A DNA stretch of 64,000 nt, taken from NCBI RefSeq assembly GCF_007827795.1, contig NZ_VITI01000007.1, forward strand, positions 186,001 to 250,000. The letters are read 5' to 3'. The notes beneath the pieces were generated by a model. It worked only from the letters and a program-made list of their open reading frames with translations. It had not been told where the DNA came from and made no database searches. The first letter of the stretch is position 1, and each line of letters opens with the position of its first letter. Source of the DNA: Azospirillum brasilense. Lineage in GTDB: Bacteria; Pseudomonadota; Alphaproteobacteria; Azospirillales; Azospirillaceae. This document shows, one piece after another, positions 8,460 through 16,784 of the stretch. A program made the translations under genes and the position numbers.

Positions 8460-8717
8460 GGAAGGCCTCCTGTCGTGACGACGGCGGCCGATCGGCGGAT
8501 CGGCGCGGTCAAGCAGGGGCTGACGATCATATGGGGGCGCACGCGTGGGATGGTTCCTTTCGTTCTTCGGAAGACATGACGGCTCCGGAACGCGCCGCCG
8601 CCGCGCGGCGGGGTGGCGATCCGCGGGGACGATCCGGCACAACAACGGCATCGGCGGTCACCCCGCCCTCCTTGCCCCGCCGCCGGCATCGTGCCGGCCG
8701 GAGGCCAGGAGACCGCC

Positions 8718-9491
8718 ATGCTTCACTCCACCGCCCTCACCCCCACCGCCGCGCATGCTTCCGCCCGCCACCGGCGGGGGTCCCTCGTCGGCGACGCCCT
8801 GACCCTGCTGCGCGATCCGGGCATCCTCGGGATCTGGCTGCATGCCAACCGCCTCGCCGAGCTTCTGGCCAGCGCCCACGCCCCTCACCGCGCCGGAAAA
8901 CGGACACAGCAGATCGCCAACGAGTTGCGCGCCAAACTGCTGCCGCCGGCCCGGTCGGGAGTCTATCCCGACCTCGAGGTGCGGCCCGGCTCGTTCATCC
9001 GCGCGGTCAGCCTCGCGGGCACCGGCGCGCCGGTGGCCGTTCCCGGCACTCCCCGTCCCCTGTCGCGGCATGAACGCCTTCAGGGGCTGCTGGCCGGCAC
9101 CCACCTGCTGATGGGCGACGGCGTCTTCATCCCGGCGGGCGACCGCAACCGGCATCCCGACCTCCGGGACCGGCTGACCCTGACACTCCCCAGCCTCGGC
9201 GACGACGCGGCCGATCGGAGTCTCGCGCAGGTCGACGTCGTCGTCCTGCGCGACGGCCGGCTCCATCGGCTCTACGAGGTCGAGAGCAACGCCGGCAAGG
9301 CCGCCAAGGCTCTGCTCCGCCTCGGTGATGTCCTGGCGACAGCCGGAACGCCGCCGGAAATCGTCACCGCGGTCCCCGATGCGCAGGTCGACCGTCTCAA
9401 GCTCGAACTCGAGAGGCCGACCCTGCGCGCGTTGCGGGGTGTCTGCCGCATCCTGCCCTTCTCCGAGATCGAGGATCCCTTCGGTCCCTGA
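8718..9491 (+). CDS. Hypothetical protein with a possible nuclease-like core
   Basis: The ATG at 8718 follows AGGAG and opens a 257-aa frame; upstream codons in frame are probably not translated. Residues about 165 to 225 read LAQVDVVVL, a short basic turn, LHRLYEVESNAGKAAKALLRLGD. The spacing of D, then E-x-E, then K resembles a PD-(D/E)XK nuclease core (D..., [E]xE/K). This is a motif impression, not a family match. An EIVTAVPD strand follows. The gene is divergent from the resolvase-like operon, with 258 bp between them. In an integrated element such a gene could be a restriction or defence factor, but nothing beyond the motif supports that. Confidence 0.55.
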   Translation: MLHSTALTPTAAHASARHRRGSLVGDALTLLRDPGILGIWLHANRLAELLASAHAPHRAGKRTQQIANELRAKLLPPARSGVYPDLEVRPGSFIRAVSLAGTGAPVAVPGTPRPLSRHERLQGLLAGTHLLMGDGVFIPAGDRNRHPDLRDRLTLTLPSLGDDAADRSLAQVDVVVLRDGRLHRLYEVESNAGKAAKALLRLGDVLATAGTPPEIVTAVPDAQVDRLKLELERPTLRALRGVCRILPFSEIEDPFGP

Positions 9492-9947
9492 CCGGTCGGG
9501 GATGGGGCCTGCTTCGTCGGATGGCTCAACCGGACGGACCCGCAGAGCGCGACGGGAGTTCCCCTCGTGGACCGGACATCCAACGGCACCGCCCCCGCCG
9601 GACACCGCGTCACTTCCGGGCGCCGAACGGGAAACCACTGGACCGTAGAAGGCTCATCACCAGCTTCCCGCACTTTTTTCTGCGATCCGGGGGACGTCAA
9701 AAAAACGCGGACCGAAATGGCCCGAGCCGAGGCAGCAGCCGGACATTCCGTCCGGCGATCCCCGGCTGAATGGGGGCAGGATGCTCGGACTGTGGGAGTT
9801 CGCCACCGACGGCGAGGCGGAAGGAGCCGGAGCGCTCTCATGCGCCGTCCTGCCGTCGCTCGCACGATCGAGAAGCGCCGTGAGCGGGGCATCTGTCCTG
9901 CTCCGATCCAATCGCACGATCAGCGGTCCCCGAGAGGCGGCCTGACC
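9492..9947. other. Gene-free gap before the excisionase
   Basis: Several overlapping frames are open here but none has a ribosome site or a recognisable product. Two short homopolymer tracts (T6 near 9674 and A7 near 9699) stand out in otherwise GC-rich DNA. The promoter of the excisionase-integrase pair is expected in this gap, though I cannot place it. Confidence 0.4.
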
Positions 9948-10211
9948 ATGGCGTCCCCGAAACGAGCCCTCAACGAACTGCCGGGATGGCCCCGCCTGCT
10001 GCGCCCCGAACTGGCGGCGGCCTACATCGGCGTGTCGACGGGCACCCTTGACGCCCTCGATCTGCCGTCGGTTCGCGTCCGGTCGCTCCGGCTGTACGAT
10101 CGCTCCTCCCTTGACCAATGGGTCGACTCTCTGGCTCGCACCGGAGTCCCGACCACCGCCGACGATTATCTCGCGAGGCTGGGCTGTGCGGATGCAACTC
10201 AAAAACGTTAA
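9948..10211 (+). CDS. Excisionase/AlpA-like helix-turn-helix protein
   Basis: The 87-aa protein reads LRPELAAAYIGVSTGTLDAL and then VRSLRLYDRSSLDQWVDSL. This is the winged-helix pattern of MerR/Xis/AlpA-type DNA-binding proteins that accompany tyrosine integrases. The ATG at 9948 is preceded by GAGAGG. The last 20 nt overlap the integrase start, so the two are co-transcribed. Such proteins bend attachment-site DNA and steer the integrase toward excision. The long open frame upstream of this ATG is compositional. Confidence 0.75.
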   Translation: MASPKRALNELPGWPRLLRPELAAAYIGVSTGTLDALDLPSVRVRSLRLYDRSSLDQWVDSLARTGVPTTADDYLARLGCADATQKR

Positions 10212-11535
10212 GGCCTACCGGTCCAAGGGGAAGGTCTACTACTACCACCGCCCGACGAGGACCCGGCTGCGGGCCGAGTTCGGCACACCCGAGTTCGTCC
10301 GCGAGGTGGAGGCGCTGAACCACAAGATGGCAGAGCGCGCGGACGTCTCGGTCCGCGGCACTCTGGGCGCTCTGATCGTTGCCTACCGCCGGTCACCAGA
10401 ATGGGCAGAAAAGGCGATTGCAACCAAAGACGACTATCAGGCTGTGTTCGATTACCTCAAGATCATCGACGACATGCCTCTCGCGCTGCTCGACGGGCCG
10501 GCGGTGATCACGCTGCGTGACAAGGCGTTCGCAGCGCACAAGCGTCGCTTTGCCAACTATGTCGTGCAGGTTCTGTCGCTGGTCTTCAACTGGGGCAAAT
10601 CTCGAGGATTCAGCGCCATCAACCCGGCCTCCGACGTGCCGAAGCTGAAACGGCCAAAGAGCCAAGCGGCCGCCAACCGGCCCTGGACCATCGACGAGTT
10701 CCGCATCGTCATGATGGCGCTGCCGCCGGAACTGCGCGTTCCGGTCGCGCTAGGCGCCTACGCCGGGCTGCGCGAAGGGGACGCCGTGAACGTGCTGTGG
10801 TCGACCTACGACGGAACGGCGATCGAGAGCCGGCAGTTGAAGACGGGCGATCCGTTGTGGGTTCCGGCACACCGCGATCTCCGAGACATTCTCGATGCTG
10901 AACGGACTCGCCGTTCGGTCACCCTGTTCGAGCGCAACGACACGATCGTGGTCGGCGCGCGCGGCAAGAAGCTGACCGAAGCAGGCTTCCGCTCGCGCTT
11001 CTTCAAGGTGATTCGCGAACTGGTGCGGGAAGAGTGGGTGCGGCCTGGCCTGACCTTCCAAGGGTTGCGCCACACTGCGGCGACGCTGCTCGCCGAGGCC
11101 GGCTGCGACGTCAAGGACATTCAGGCCATCACCGGCCACAAGACCGTGGCAATGGCCGAGCACTATGCGCGCCGGGCAAACCTGCGCAAGCGTGCTGTGG
11201 CGGCGGTCGATCGTCTGGAGGCGGCGTTCGAAATTCTGCCCACGGTGCAGGTCGTCGGCATTCGAGCCGAAGCCGCGCTGAAGCCGGTCAAGTTCAAAGT
11301 GAAAGTCGCTGCCGCACCGGTTGCGCCGCGCAATGGCAGCAGCTCGCCGAACGCGGTTTTGACCGAAGCGGACGTGCTGGCGATTCGGGCGAGCACGGAG
11401 TCGCAGCGCAAGCTGGCCGCGCTGTATGGGGTATCGCGGTCGTTGATCGAACAGATCAAGTCGGGGAAAGTCTGGCGGCACCTGCTACCGCAGGCTACCC
11501 AGGAGGTGCCCAGCGAACACACGCCGAACACCTGA
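10192..11535 (+). CDS. Tyrosine site-specific integrase
   Basis: The 447-aa protein starts MQLKNVKAYRSKGKVYYYHRP, and a GTG two codons upstream is an alternative start. The catalytic set is complete: Arg in YAGLREGDAV (about residue 190), LRHTAA giving H and R (about 290), GHK, and the nucleophile Tyr in EHYARRAN (about 325). An N-terminal SAM-like core-binding domain is present at about residues 50 to 150. Unusually, residues about 385 to 440 add another helix-turn-helix (LAIRASTESQRKLAALYGVS, then SLIEQIKSGKVWRHL), a pattern seen in intron and HNH endonuclease DNA-binding tails. The stop lies 68 bp from the tRNA-Phe 3' end, which fits integration into that gene. Confidence 0.93.
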   Translation: MQLKNVKAYRSKGKVYYYHRPTRTRLRAEFGTPEFVREVEALNHKMAERADVSVRGTLGALIVAYRRSPEWAEKAIATKDDYQAVFDYLKIIDDMPLALLDGPAVITLRDKAFAAHKRRFANYVVQVLSLVFNWGKSRGFSAINPASDVPKLKRPKSQAAANRPWTIDEFRIVMMALPPELRVPVALGAYAGLREGDAVNVLWSTYDGTAIESRQLKTGDPLWVPAHRDLRDILDAERTRRSVTLFERNDTIVVGARGKKLTEAGFRSRFFKVIRELVREEWVRPGLTFQGLRHTAATLLAEAGCDVKDIQAITGHKTVAMAEHYARRANLRKRAVAAVDRLEAAFEILPTVQVVGIRAEAALKPVKFKVKVAAAPVAPRNGSSSPNAVLTEADVLAIRASTESQRKLAALYGVSRSLIEQIKSGKVWRHLLPQATQEVPSEHTPNT

Positions 11536-11537
11536 CT

Positions 11538-11588
11538 GTCTAACCTCTGTCTAACCGGTGTTTAGACCAGTTCCAGAAAGGTGTCTAA
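11538..11588. repeat. GTCTAA half-sites between integrase and tRNA
   Basis: Four copies of GTCTAA sit in 51 bp: direct copies at 11538, 11549 and 11583, and an inverted copy (TTTAGAC) at 11561 to 11567. The first two are part of the longer direct repeat TGTCTAACC. The position directly beside the presumed attachment site suggests arm-type binding sites for the integrase or excisionase. This is inferred from location only. Confidence 0.45.
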
Positions 11589-11603
11589 GTCATTGAAAAG
11601 GAA

Positions 11604-11679
11604 TGGTGCCCAGGGACGGAGTCGAACCGCCGACACGGGGATTTTCAGTCCCCTGCTCTACCAACTGAGCTACCTGGGC
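11604..11679 (-). tRNA. tRNA-Phe (GAA)
   Basis: Read on the minus strand the gene starts GCCCAGGTAGCTCAG, has the anticodon loop CTGAAAATC (anticodon GAA) and the T-loop GTTCGACTC, and ends GGGCACCA with the CCA encoded. Acceptor, D, anticodon and T stems all pair, and the length is 76 nt. Its 3' end faces the integrase gene, so it is the probable attB; the gene is intact on the side seen here. Confidence 0.97.
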
Positions 11680-11829
11680 GCCGCTGCGTGCGGGGGCGTC
11701 TTATAGGAAGAACCGGCGCGCTTGTCCAGCGCAATTCGTCACCCGTTCGAAAGAGATTTTCCAGGGCGGCCGGGTGGGTCGGGCTTGCGGATTAGGGTCG
11801 GCGCTACCTCGAAAGTGGTCATACCAATT

Positions 11830-11843
11830 TTGACCTGAGTCAT
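11830..11843 (+). promoter_or_regulatory. FNR/DNR-type box upstream of adhE
   Basis: The site reads TTGAC-CTGA-GTCAT, 9 of 10 matches to the TTGAC-N4-GTCAA palindrome bound by alphaproteobacterial FNR/FixK/DNR-type regulators. It lies 185 bp upstream of the adhE ATG, within a 348-bp gap (11680 to 12027) that holds no gene. Anaerobic control of adhE would make sense, and a perfect version of this box precedes the nap operon in this window. The distance to the start codon is long, so a long leader or coincidence is possible. Confidence 0.4.
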
Positions 11844-12027
11844 GTCGCTCCACCCGCGATGGGGGGATAGTTCTCTCGCCGCGCGGACCAGGGAAAAGCG
11901 CCGCCCGGCCATGACCGATTTTCCGTGCGTGCCCTGGATGCTGTTCAGAGGGGCTTCAAGCCCGCATCCGGTTTCCAGGACCGGCCCGACGAGGCCGGCG
12001 GCGCGCCAACCGCAGAGGCGACACGAT

Positions 12028-14688
12028 ATGCCCGTCACCACGCTTGCAGAACTGAACGATCTCGTCCTTCGGGTCCGGGAGGCGCAGAGGATCTACGCCG
12101 GCTTCCCGCAGGAGACCGTGGACCGCATCTTCCGCAGTGCCGCCCTGGCCGCGGCCAACGCGCGCATCCCGCTGGCGAAGCTGGCGGTTGCCGAGACGCG
12201 CATGGGCGTGATGGAGGACAAGGTCGTCAAGAACCACTTCGCCTCCGAATACATCTACAACAAGTACAAGGACGAGAAGACCTGCGGCATCCTGGAGGAG
12301 GACCCGGAATACGGCATCATGACGATCGCCGAGCCGGTGGGCCTGATCTGCGCCATCGTGCCGACGACCAACCCGACCTCGACGGCCATCTTCAAGGCGC
12401 TGATCAGCCTGAAGACGCGCAACGGCATCGTCTTCTCGCCGCACCCCCGCGCCCGCAAGGCGACCTGCGAGGCCGCCCGCATCGTGCTCCAGGCCGCGGT
12501 GGAGGCCGGCGCGCCGCCGGACATCATCGGCTGGATCGACGAGCCCTCGGTGGAGCTGTCGAACGCGGTGATGCACCACCCCGACATCAACCTGATCCTG
12601 GCGACCGGCGGGCCGGGCATGGTCAAGGCGGCCTACTCCTCGGGCAAGCCGGCCATCGGCGTCGGCGCCGGCAACACCCCGGCGGTGATCGACGAGTTCG
12701 CCGACATCAAGCGGGCCGTCGCCTCCATCCTGATGTCCAAGACTTTCGACAACGGCGTGGTCTGCGCGTCGGAGCAGTCGGCCATCGTTGTGGACGCCGT
12801 CTATGACGCGGTGCGCGACCGCTTCGCCCATCATGGCGGCCACATCCTGTCGGCGACCGAGGTCGACGCGGTGCGCAAAGTGCTGCTGAAGAACGGCGCG
12901 CTCAACGCCGACATCGTCGGCCAGTCGGCCGGCGCCATCGCCGCCATGGCCGGGCTGAGCGTTCCCGCCCACACCAAGGTGCTGATCGCCGAGGTCGAGG
13001 CGGTGACCGAGGACGAGCCCTTCGCCCACGAGAAGCTGTCGCCGACCCTGGCGCTCTACCGCGCCCGCGACTTCATGGACGCCTGCGACAAGGCGGCGGC
13101 GCTGGTCGCGCTGGGCGGCATCGGCCACACCTCCGCCCTCTACACCGACCAGGACCAGCAGCCGGAGCGCATCCGCCATTTCGGGCAGGCGATGAAGACG
13201 GCGCGCATCCTGATCAACACGCCCTCCTCGCAGGGCGGCATCGGCGATCTCTACAATTTCCGGCTGGCGCCGTCGCTGACGCTCGGCTGCGGCTCCTGGG
13301 GCGGCAACTCGATCTCCGAGAATGTCGGGCCGCAGCACCTCATCAACCGCAAGACCGTGGCGAAGAGGGCCGAGAACATGCTGTGGCACAAGCTGCCGAA
13401 ATCCATCTACTTCCGCCGCGGCTGCCTGCCCTTCGCGCTGGAGGAGCTGCGCGGCAAGAAGCGCTGCCTGATCGTCACCGACCGCTTCCTGTTCGAGAAC
13501 GGCCACGTCGACGAGACCGTGCGCATCCTCAAGGGGCTGGGCCTCGCGGTGGAGACCTTCTTCGAGGTCGCCGCCGACCCCACCCTGGCGGTGGTGCGGC
13601 GCGGGCTGGCGCTCGCCAACGCCTTCCAGCCGGACGTCATCCTGGCGCTGGGCGGCGGCTCGCCGATGGACGCGGCCAAGATCATGTGGGTGATGTACGA
13701 GGCGCCGGACGTCGCCTTCGAGGACCTGGCCCTGCGCTTCATGGACATCCGCAAGCGCATCTACACCTTCCCCAAGCTGGGGGTGAAGGCGCAGTTCGTC
13801 GCCGTCCCGACCACGTCCGGCACCGGGTCGGAGGTGACGCCCTTCGCCGTGGTGACCGACGAGCGCACCGGCATCAAGTACCCCATCGCGGACTATGAAT
13901 TGACGCCGAACATGGCGATCATCGACGCCAATCTGGTGATGGACATGCCGAAGGGCCTGACCGCCGCCGGGGGCATCGACGCGGTGACCCACGCGCTGGA
14001 GGCCTACGTCTCCGTCCTCGCCAACGAGTACACCGACGGGCAGGCGCTGCAGGCGCTGAAGCTGCTGAAGGAGCATCTGCCCTCCGCCTACGCCAACGGC
14101 GCCAAGGACCCCAAGGCGCGCGAGCAGGTGCACAGCGCCGCCACGCTGGCCGGCATCGCCTTCGCCAACGCTTTCCTCGGCGTCTGCCATTCGATGGCGC
14201 ACAAGCTGGGGGCGGAGTTCCACCTGCCGCACGGCGTCGCCAACGCGCTGCTGATCGCCAACGTCATCCGCTACAACGCCGCCGACATCCCGACCAAGCA
14301 GACCGCCTTCAGCCAGTACGACCGGCCCAAGGGCGTTGCCCGCTACGCCGAGATCGCCCGGCATCTGGGTCTGGGCGGCAGCCGCGACCACGAGCGGGTG
14401 GAAACGTTGGTGGCCTGGGTGGAGGAGTTGAAGCGCACGCTGGACATCCCGGCCTCGATCCAGGCCGCCGGGGTGCCGGAGGCGGAGTTCCTGGCCCGGC
14501 TGGACGCCATCGCCGAAGCCGCCTTCGACGACCAGTGCACCGGCGCCAACCCGCGCTTCCCGCTGGTCGCGGAGATCCGGCAACTCCTGCTCGACAGCTA
14601 TTACGGCCGCGCCTACGTCGAAGGGGCGGAGCGGGCGCCGGAGGCCGGGGCGGAGCGCAAGCCGGTGGCGCTGGTCCGTTCGCGGTGA
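12028..14688 (+). CDS. adhE: Bifunctional acetaldehyde-CoA/alcohol dehydrogenase AdhE
   Basis: The 886-aa protein has the standard AdhE layout. The N-terminal CoA-acylating aldehyde dehydrogenase domain spans about residues 1 to 440, with the catalytic cysteine in NGVVCASEQS near residue 250 and a GxGxxP-type segment, GVGAGNTPA. The C-terminal iron-containing alcohol dehydrogenase spans about 450 to 870, with GGGSPMDAAK, TTSGTGSEVTPF and the metal histidines in GVCHSMAHKLGAEFHLPHG. It converts acetyl-CoA to ethanol through acetaldehyde, oxidising two NADH. The ATG at 12028 follows AGAGG; the open frame further upstream is probably not translated. The C-terminal ~15 residues extend past the usual family end. 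A terminator and a probable dedicated regulator gene follow. Confidence 0.97.
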   Translation: MPVTTLAELNDLVLRVREAQRIYAGFPQETVDRIFRSAALAAANARIPLAKLAVAETRMGVMEDKVVKNHFASEYIYNKYKDEKTCGILEEDPEYGIMTIAEPVGLICAIVPTTNPTSTAIFKALISLKTRNGIVFSPHPRARKATCEAARIVLQAAVEAGAPPDIIGWIDEPSVELSNAVMHHPDINLILATGGPGMVKAAYSSGKPAIGVGAGNTPAVIDEFADIKRAVASILMSKTFDNGVVCASEQSAIVVDAVYDAVRDRFAHHGGHILSATEVDAVRKVLLKNGALNADIVGQSAGAIAAMAGLSVPAHTKVLIAEVEAVTEDEPFAHEKLSPTLALYRARDFMDACDKAAALVALGGIGHTSALYTDQDQQPERIRHFGQAMKTARILINTPSSQGGIGDLYNFRLAPSLTLGCGSWGGNSISENVGPQHLINRKTVAKRAENMLWHKLPKSIYFRRGCLPFALEELRGKKRCLIVTDRFLFENGHVDETVRILKGLGLAVETFFEVAADPTLAVVRRGLALANAFQPDVILALGGGSPMDAAKIMWVMYEAPDVAFEDLALRFMDIRKRIYTFPKLGVKAQFVAVPTTSGTGSEVTPFAVVTDERTGIKYPIADYELTPNMAIIDANLVMDMPKGLTAAGGIDAVTHALEAYVSVLANEYTDGQALQALKLLKEHLPSAYANGAKDPKAREQVHSAATLAGIAFANAFLGVCHSMAHKLGAEFHLPHGVANALLIANVIRYNAADIPTKQTAFSQYDRPKGVARYAEIARHLGLGGSRDHERVETLVAWVEELKRTLDIPASIQAAGVPEAEFLARLDAIAEAAFDDQCTGANPRFPLVAEIRQLLLDSYYGRAYVEGAERAPEAGAERKPVALVRSR

Positions 14689-14699
14689 TGCCTTTCTGA

Positions 14700-14740
14700 T
14701 GGGCCGCCCGGCGCCGGGACACCGGACGCCGGGCGGCCCA
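14700..14740 (+). terminator. Rho-independent terminator after adhE
   Basis: A perfect 14-bp stem, TGGGCCGCCCGGCG and CGCCGGGCGGCCCA, closes a 13-nt loop. It begins 12 nt after the adhE stop and is followed by the T-rich TTCGTTTGT. Confidence 0.85.
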
Positions 14741-14967
14741 TTCGTTTGTCCGGAAAAAAAGCCGGTCCGCCGAAGACTTCACGCCCTGACGCCATGAAGC
14801 GTCGATTGGCTGTGAACCCATTGTCTGAAACGGCGGCAGGTGATTCCGGTCATGATTCGATCCTATCAATCCGATTACCGTCATCGCGGCTCCGCGATGC
14901 ATGCATTCGTCTTCAAGGTCCGGCGCTCGCGGAAGACGCGGCACGGCTTTACCAAGGAGGCGGTGCG

Positions 14968-16629
14968 ATGACATTGCCGGTCTGTGGCACGCTGGACGAG
15001 ATCCTGCACCCGGCCTCGGCCGATTTCCGCAGCCTGCCGGACCTGATCGGCGGGCTGATGGACCGGCTGGCCGACCGCGCGCCGCTGCGCGGCGGGGCGC
15101 TGTGGCTCCAGGACATGGGGACGCTGGTGCTCGCCCAGGACCGGGCGGGCGGCCGCCTGTGCTGGACGGCAGACGGCGACCCCAACGACGCCGCGGCCGA
15201 TCCGGAGGCGGTGGTGGTGCCCATCACCTACGCCGACACGCCGGTCGGCGAGATGCGGCTGGTCCTGGACCACGCGCCGGACGGCGTCGCGCCTGAGGCG
15301 CCGATCCTGCACGACGTCGCCCGCCAGTGCGGCTATCTGGCCAAGCGCTACGAGGTGCGGCGCTGGGCGGAGCGGCGGTTCGGGCGGCCCCTGATGATGG
15401 TCGGCATGAGCCGTGCGCTGCGCGAACTGGACGCCTTCCTGGAGCAGGCGGCCCACAGCGCGCTGCCCGTTCTGCTGAGCGGGGAGTTCGGAACGGAGAA
15501 GGCGCCGTTCGCCGCGGCGATCCACGGCTGCGGGCCGCGGCGTGATGGCCCCTTCGTCCAAGTCAACGGGGCGGACCCGGCGGGGACGCCCGCCGACTGG
15601 TTCGCGCGGGCCGCCGGGGGCACCCTGTTCCTCAGCGGCGTGGACGAGATGACGCCGGCCCTGCAAGGGCAGATCGTCCAGCACATGCCGTCCCAGCTCG
15701 GCCAATGGCTCGACGCGCCGGGCGGCTGGACGCACTCCGCCAACGGGGCGGGCAACGGGGCGGCCAATGGGATTGGGGGCACGCGGGTCATCGCCTCGAC
15801 CACCGCCGACCTGCGGCGGCTGGCGGAGGAAGGGCGCTTCTCCCGCCCGCTGCTGGCCGAGCTGGATTTCCTGTGCGCCACGGTGCCGCCGCTGCGCGAC
15901 CGGCCGGCGGACATCGAGCCGCTGGTCCTCGCCGCCCTGGAGCGCCACGGCGGGCGGGCCGACGAAACGCGGACCGACGAGCTGATCGCCCTGTGCAAGG
16001 CCCACAGCTGGCCGGAGAACCTGTTCGAGCTGGAGCGGGTGATCGCCCGGCTGGCGGTGATGACCGGGGGCAGGCCGATCCGCCATGGCGACGTGCGGCG
16101 CCATGCCCCCTGGATGGTCGGCGGCGCCATGCCGGCGGAGCCGGAGTCCGCTGTCCATCCGAACGGCCATCCGAACGGCCATCTGGTTGGCCATCCGGAG
16201 GCCGCTCCGCTTTCCCCGCCGGCTCCGGCGCCCGCCGATCATTGGGTGCATTGCGCGCTGACCCGTGAGCAGGCCGCGCTGGCCCGGCTGCACGGTGGCC
16301 TGCGCAAGGCGCTGGTGTTCCTGGGCGAGCGCTTCGCCGACCCGATCACGCTGGACGCGCTGTCCCGGCAGGCCCATGTCAGCCCGTCCCACCTCAGCTA
16401 CCTGTTCCGGACGGAGCTTCAGACCTCCTTCAAGGGGCTGCTCGGCCGCATCCGCATCCACAAGGCGCGGGAAATCCTGGCTGCTGACCGCCGCCTGCCC
16501 ATCACCGAGGTGGCGATGAACGTCGGCTACGGCGACCTCAGCCATTTCGAGAAGAGCTTCCGCCGCATCGTCGGGCAGAGCCCTCGGGAATACCGGCGCA
16601 ACCTGCCGGGAACCGCCGCGCGCGGCTGA
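14968..16629 (+). CDS. AraC-type regulator fused to a degenerate sigma-54-activator ATPase domain
   Basis: AAGGAGG lies 8 nt before the ATG at 14968, giving 553 aa. Residues about 1 to 130 look like a GAF-type sensor (GGALWLQDMGTLVLAQD). Residues about 140 to 380 align by eye with sigma-54 activator AAA+ domains, but key elements are lost. Walker A reads GEFGTEKAPF instead of GESGTGKE, Walker B reads GGTLFLSGVDEM where LFLDE is usual, and the GAFTGA loop is absent. Residues about 440 to 550 are an AraC-type double helix-turn-helix (LDALSRQAHVSPSHLSYLFR; ITEVAMNVGYGDLSHFEKSF). It therefore probably acts with sigma-70 and without ATP hydrolysis. Position suggests control of adhE. A short NGH-rich linker precedes the DNA-binding domain. 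Confidence 0.85.
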   Translation: MTLPVCGTLDEILHPASADFRSLPDLIGGLMDRLADRAPLRGGALWLQDMGTLVLAQDRAGGRLCWTADGDPNDAAADPEAVVVPITYADTPVGEMRLVLDHAPDGVAPEAPILHDVARQCGYLAKRYEVRRWAERRFGRPLMMVGMSRALRELDAFLEQAAHSALPVLLSGEFGTEKAPFAAAIHGCGPRRDGPFVQVNGADPAGTPADWFARAAGGTLFLSGVDEMTPALQGQIVQHMPSQLGQWLDAPGGWTHSANGAGNGAANGIGGTRVIASTTADLRRLAEEGRFSRPLLAELDFLCATVPPLRDRPADIEPLVLAALERHGGRADETRTDELIALCKAHSWPENLFELERVIARLAVMTGGRPIRHGDVRRHAPWMVGGAMPAEPESAVHPNGHPNGHLVGHPEAAPLSPPAPAPADHWVHCALTREQAALARLHGGLRKALVFLGERFADPITLDALSRQAHVSPSHLSYLFRTELQTSFKGLLGRIRIHKAREILAADRRLPITEVAMNVGYGDLSHFEKSFRRIVGQSPREYRRNLPGTAARG

Positions 16630-16648
16630 TCGGAGGAATCGTGGACGG

Positions 16649-16684
16649 CGGGCCCGTTGGGTTTTCTCCCAACGGGCCCGTTTC
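16649..16684 (+). terminator. Rho-independent terminator
   Basis: A perfect 13-bp stem, CGGGCCCGTTGGG and CCCAACGGGCCCG, with a 6-nt loop (TTTTCT) is followed by TTTCAT. It lies 20 nt after the regulator gene stop, between convergent genes. Confidence 0.85.
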
Positions 16685-16784
16685 ATACGTGCGTCGGTAC
16701 GCGGGACCGTGCCTGTGAGCGGATCGTGTGCCGGGCGTCGGACGGAATCGACAGGCTTCCGGCGCGTTGTCGGGCGGCCACCCG

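Larger units (their letters stand above)
1..11603. mobile_element. Right part of an integrated mobilizable element at tRNA-Phe
   Basis: The stretch carries plasmid-type genes (KfrA-like protein, MobQ relaxase with a Q-type nic region), a frameshifted resolvase-like gene, an excisionase and a tyrosine integrase, and it stops at the 3' end of an intact tRNA-Phe gene. The integrase reads toward the tRNA 3' end, the usual geometry when the tRNA end serves as attB. Only relaxase and oriT functions are visible and no type IV secretion genes are seen, so an integrative mobilizable element is the best reading. Transfer genes could lie to the left, outside the window. The far attachment site is not in the window. 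The exact right boundary within or next to the tRNA 3' end is inferred. Confidence 0.7.

Noticed and set aside
11774..11788. Possible sigma-54 promoter upstream of adhE (TGGG...TTGC)
   Set aside because: The spacing between GG and GC is 9 rather than 10, and the -24 element lacks the C of TGGC. The linked regulator also lacks sigma-54 activation motifs.
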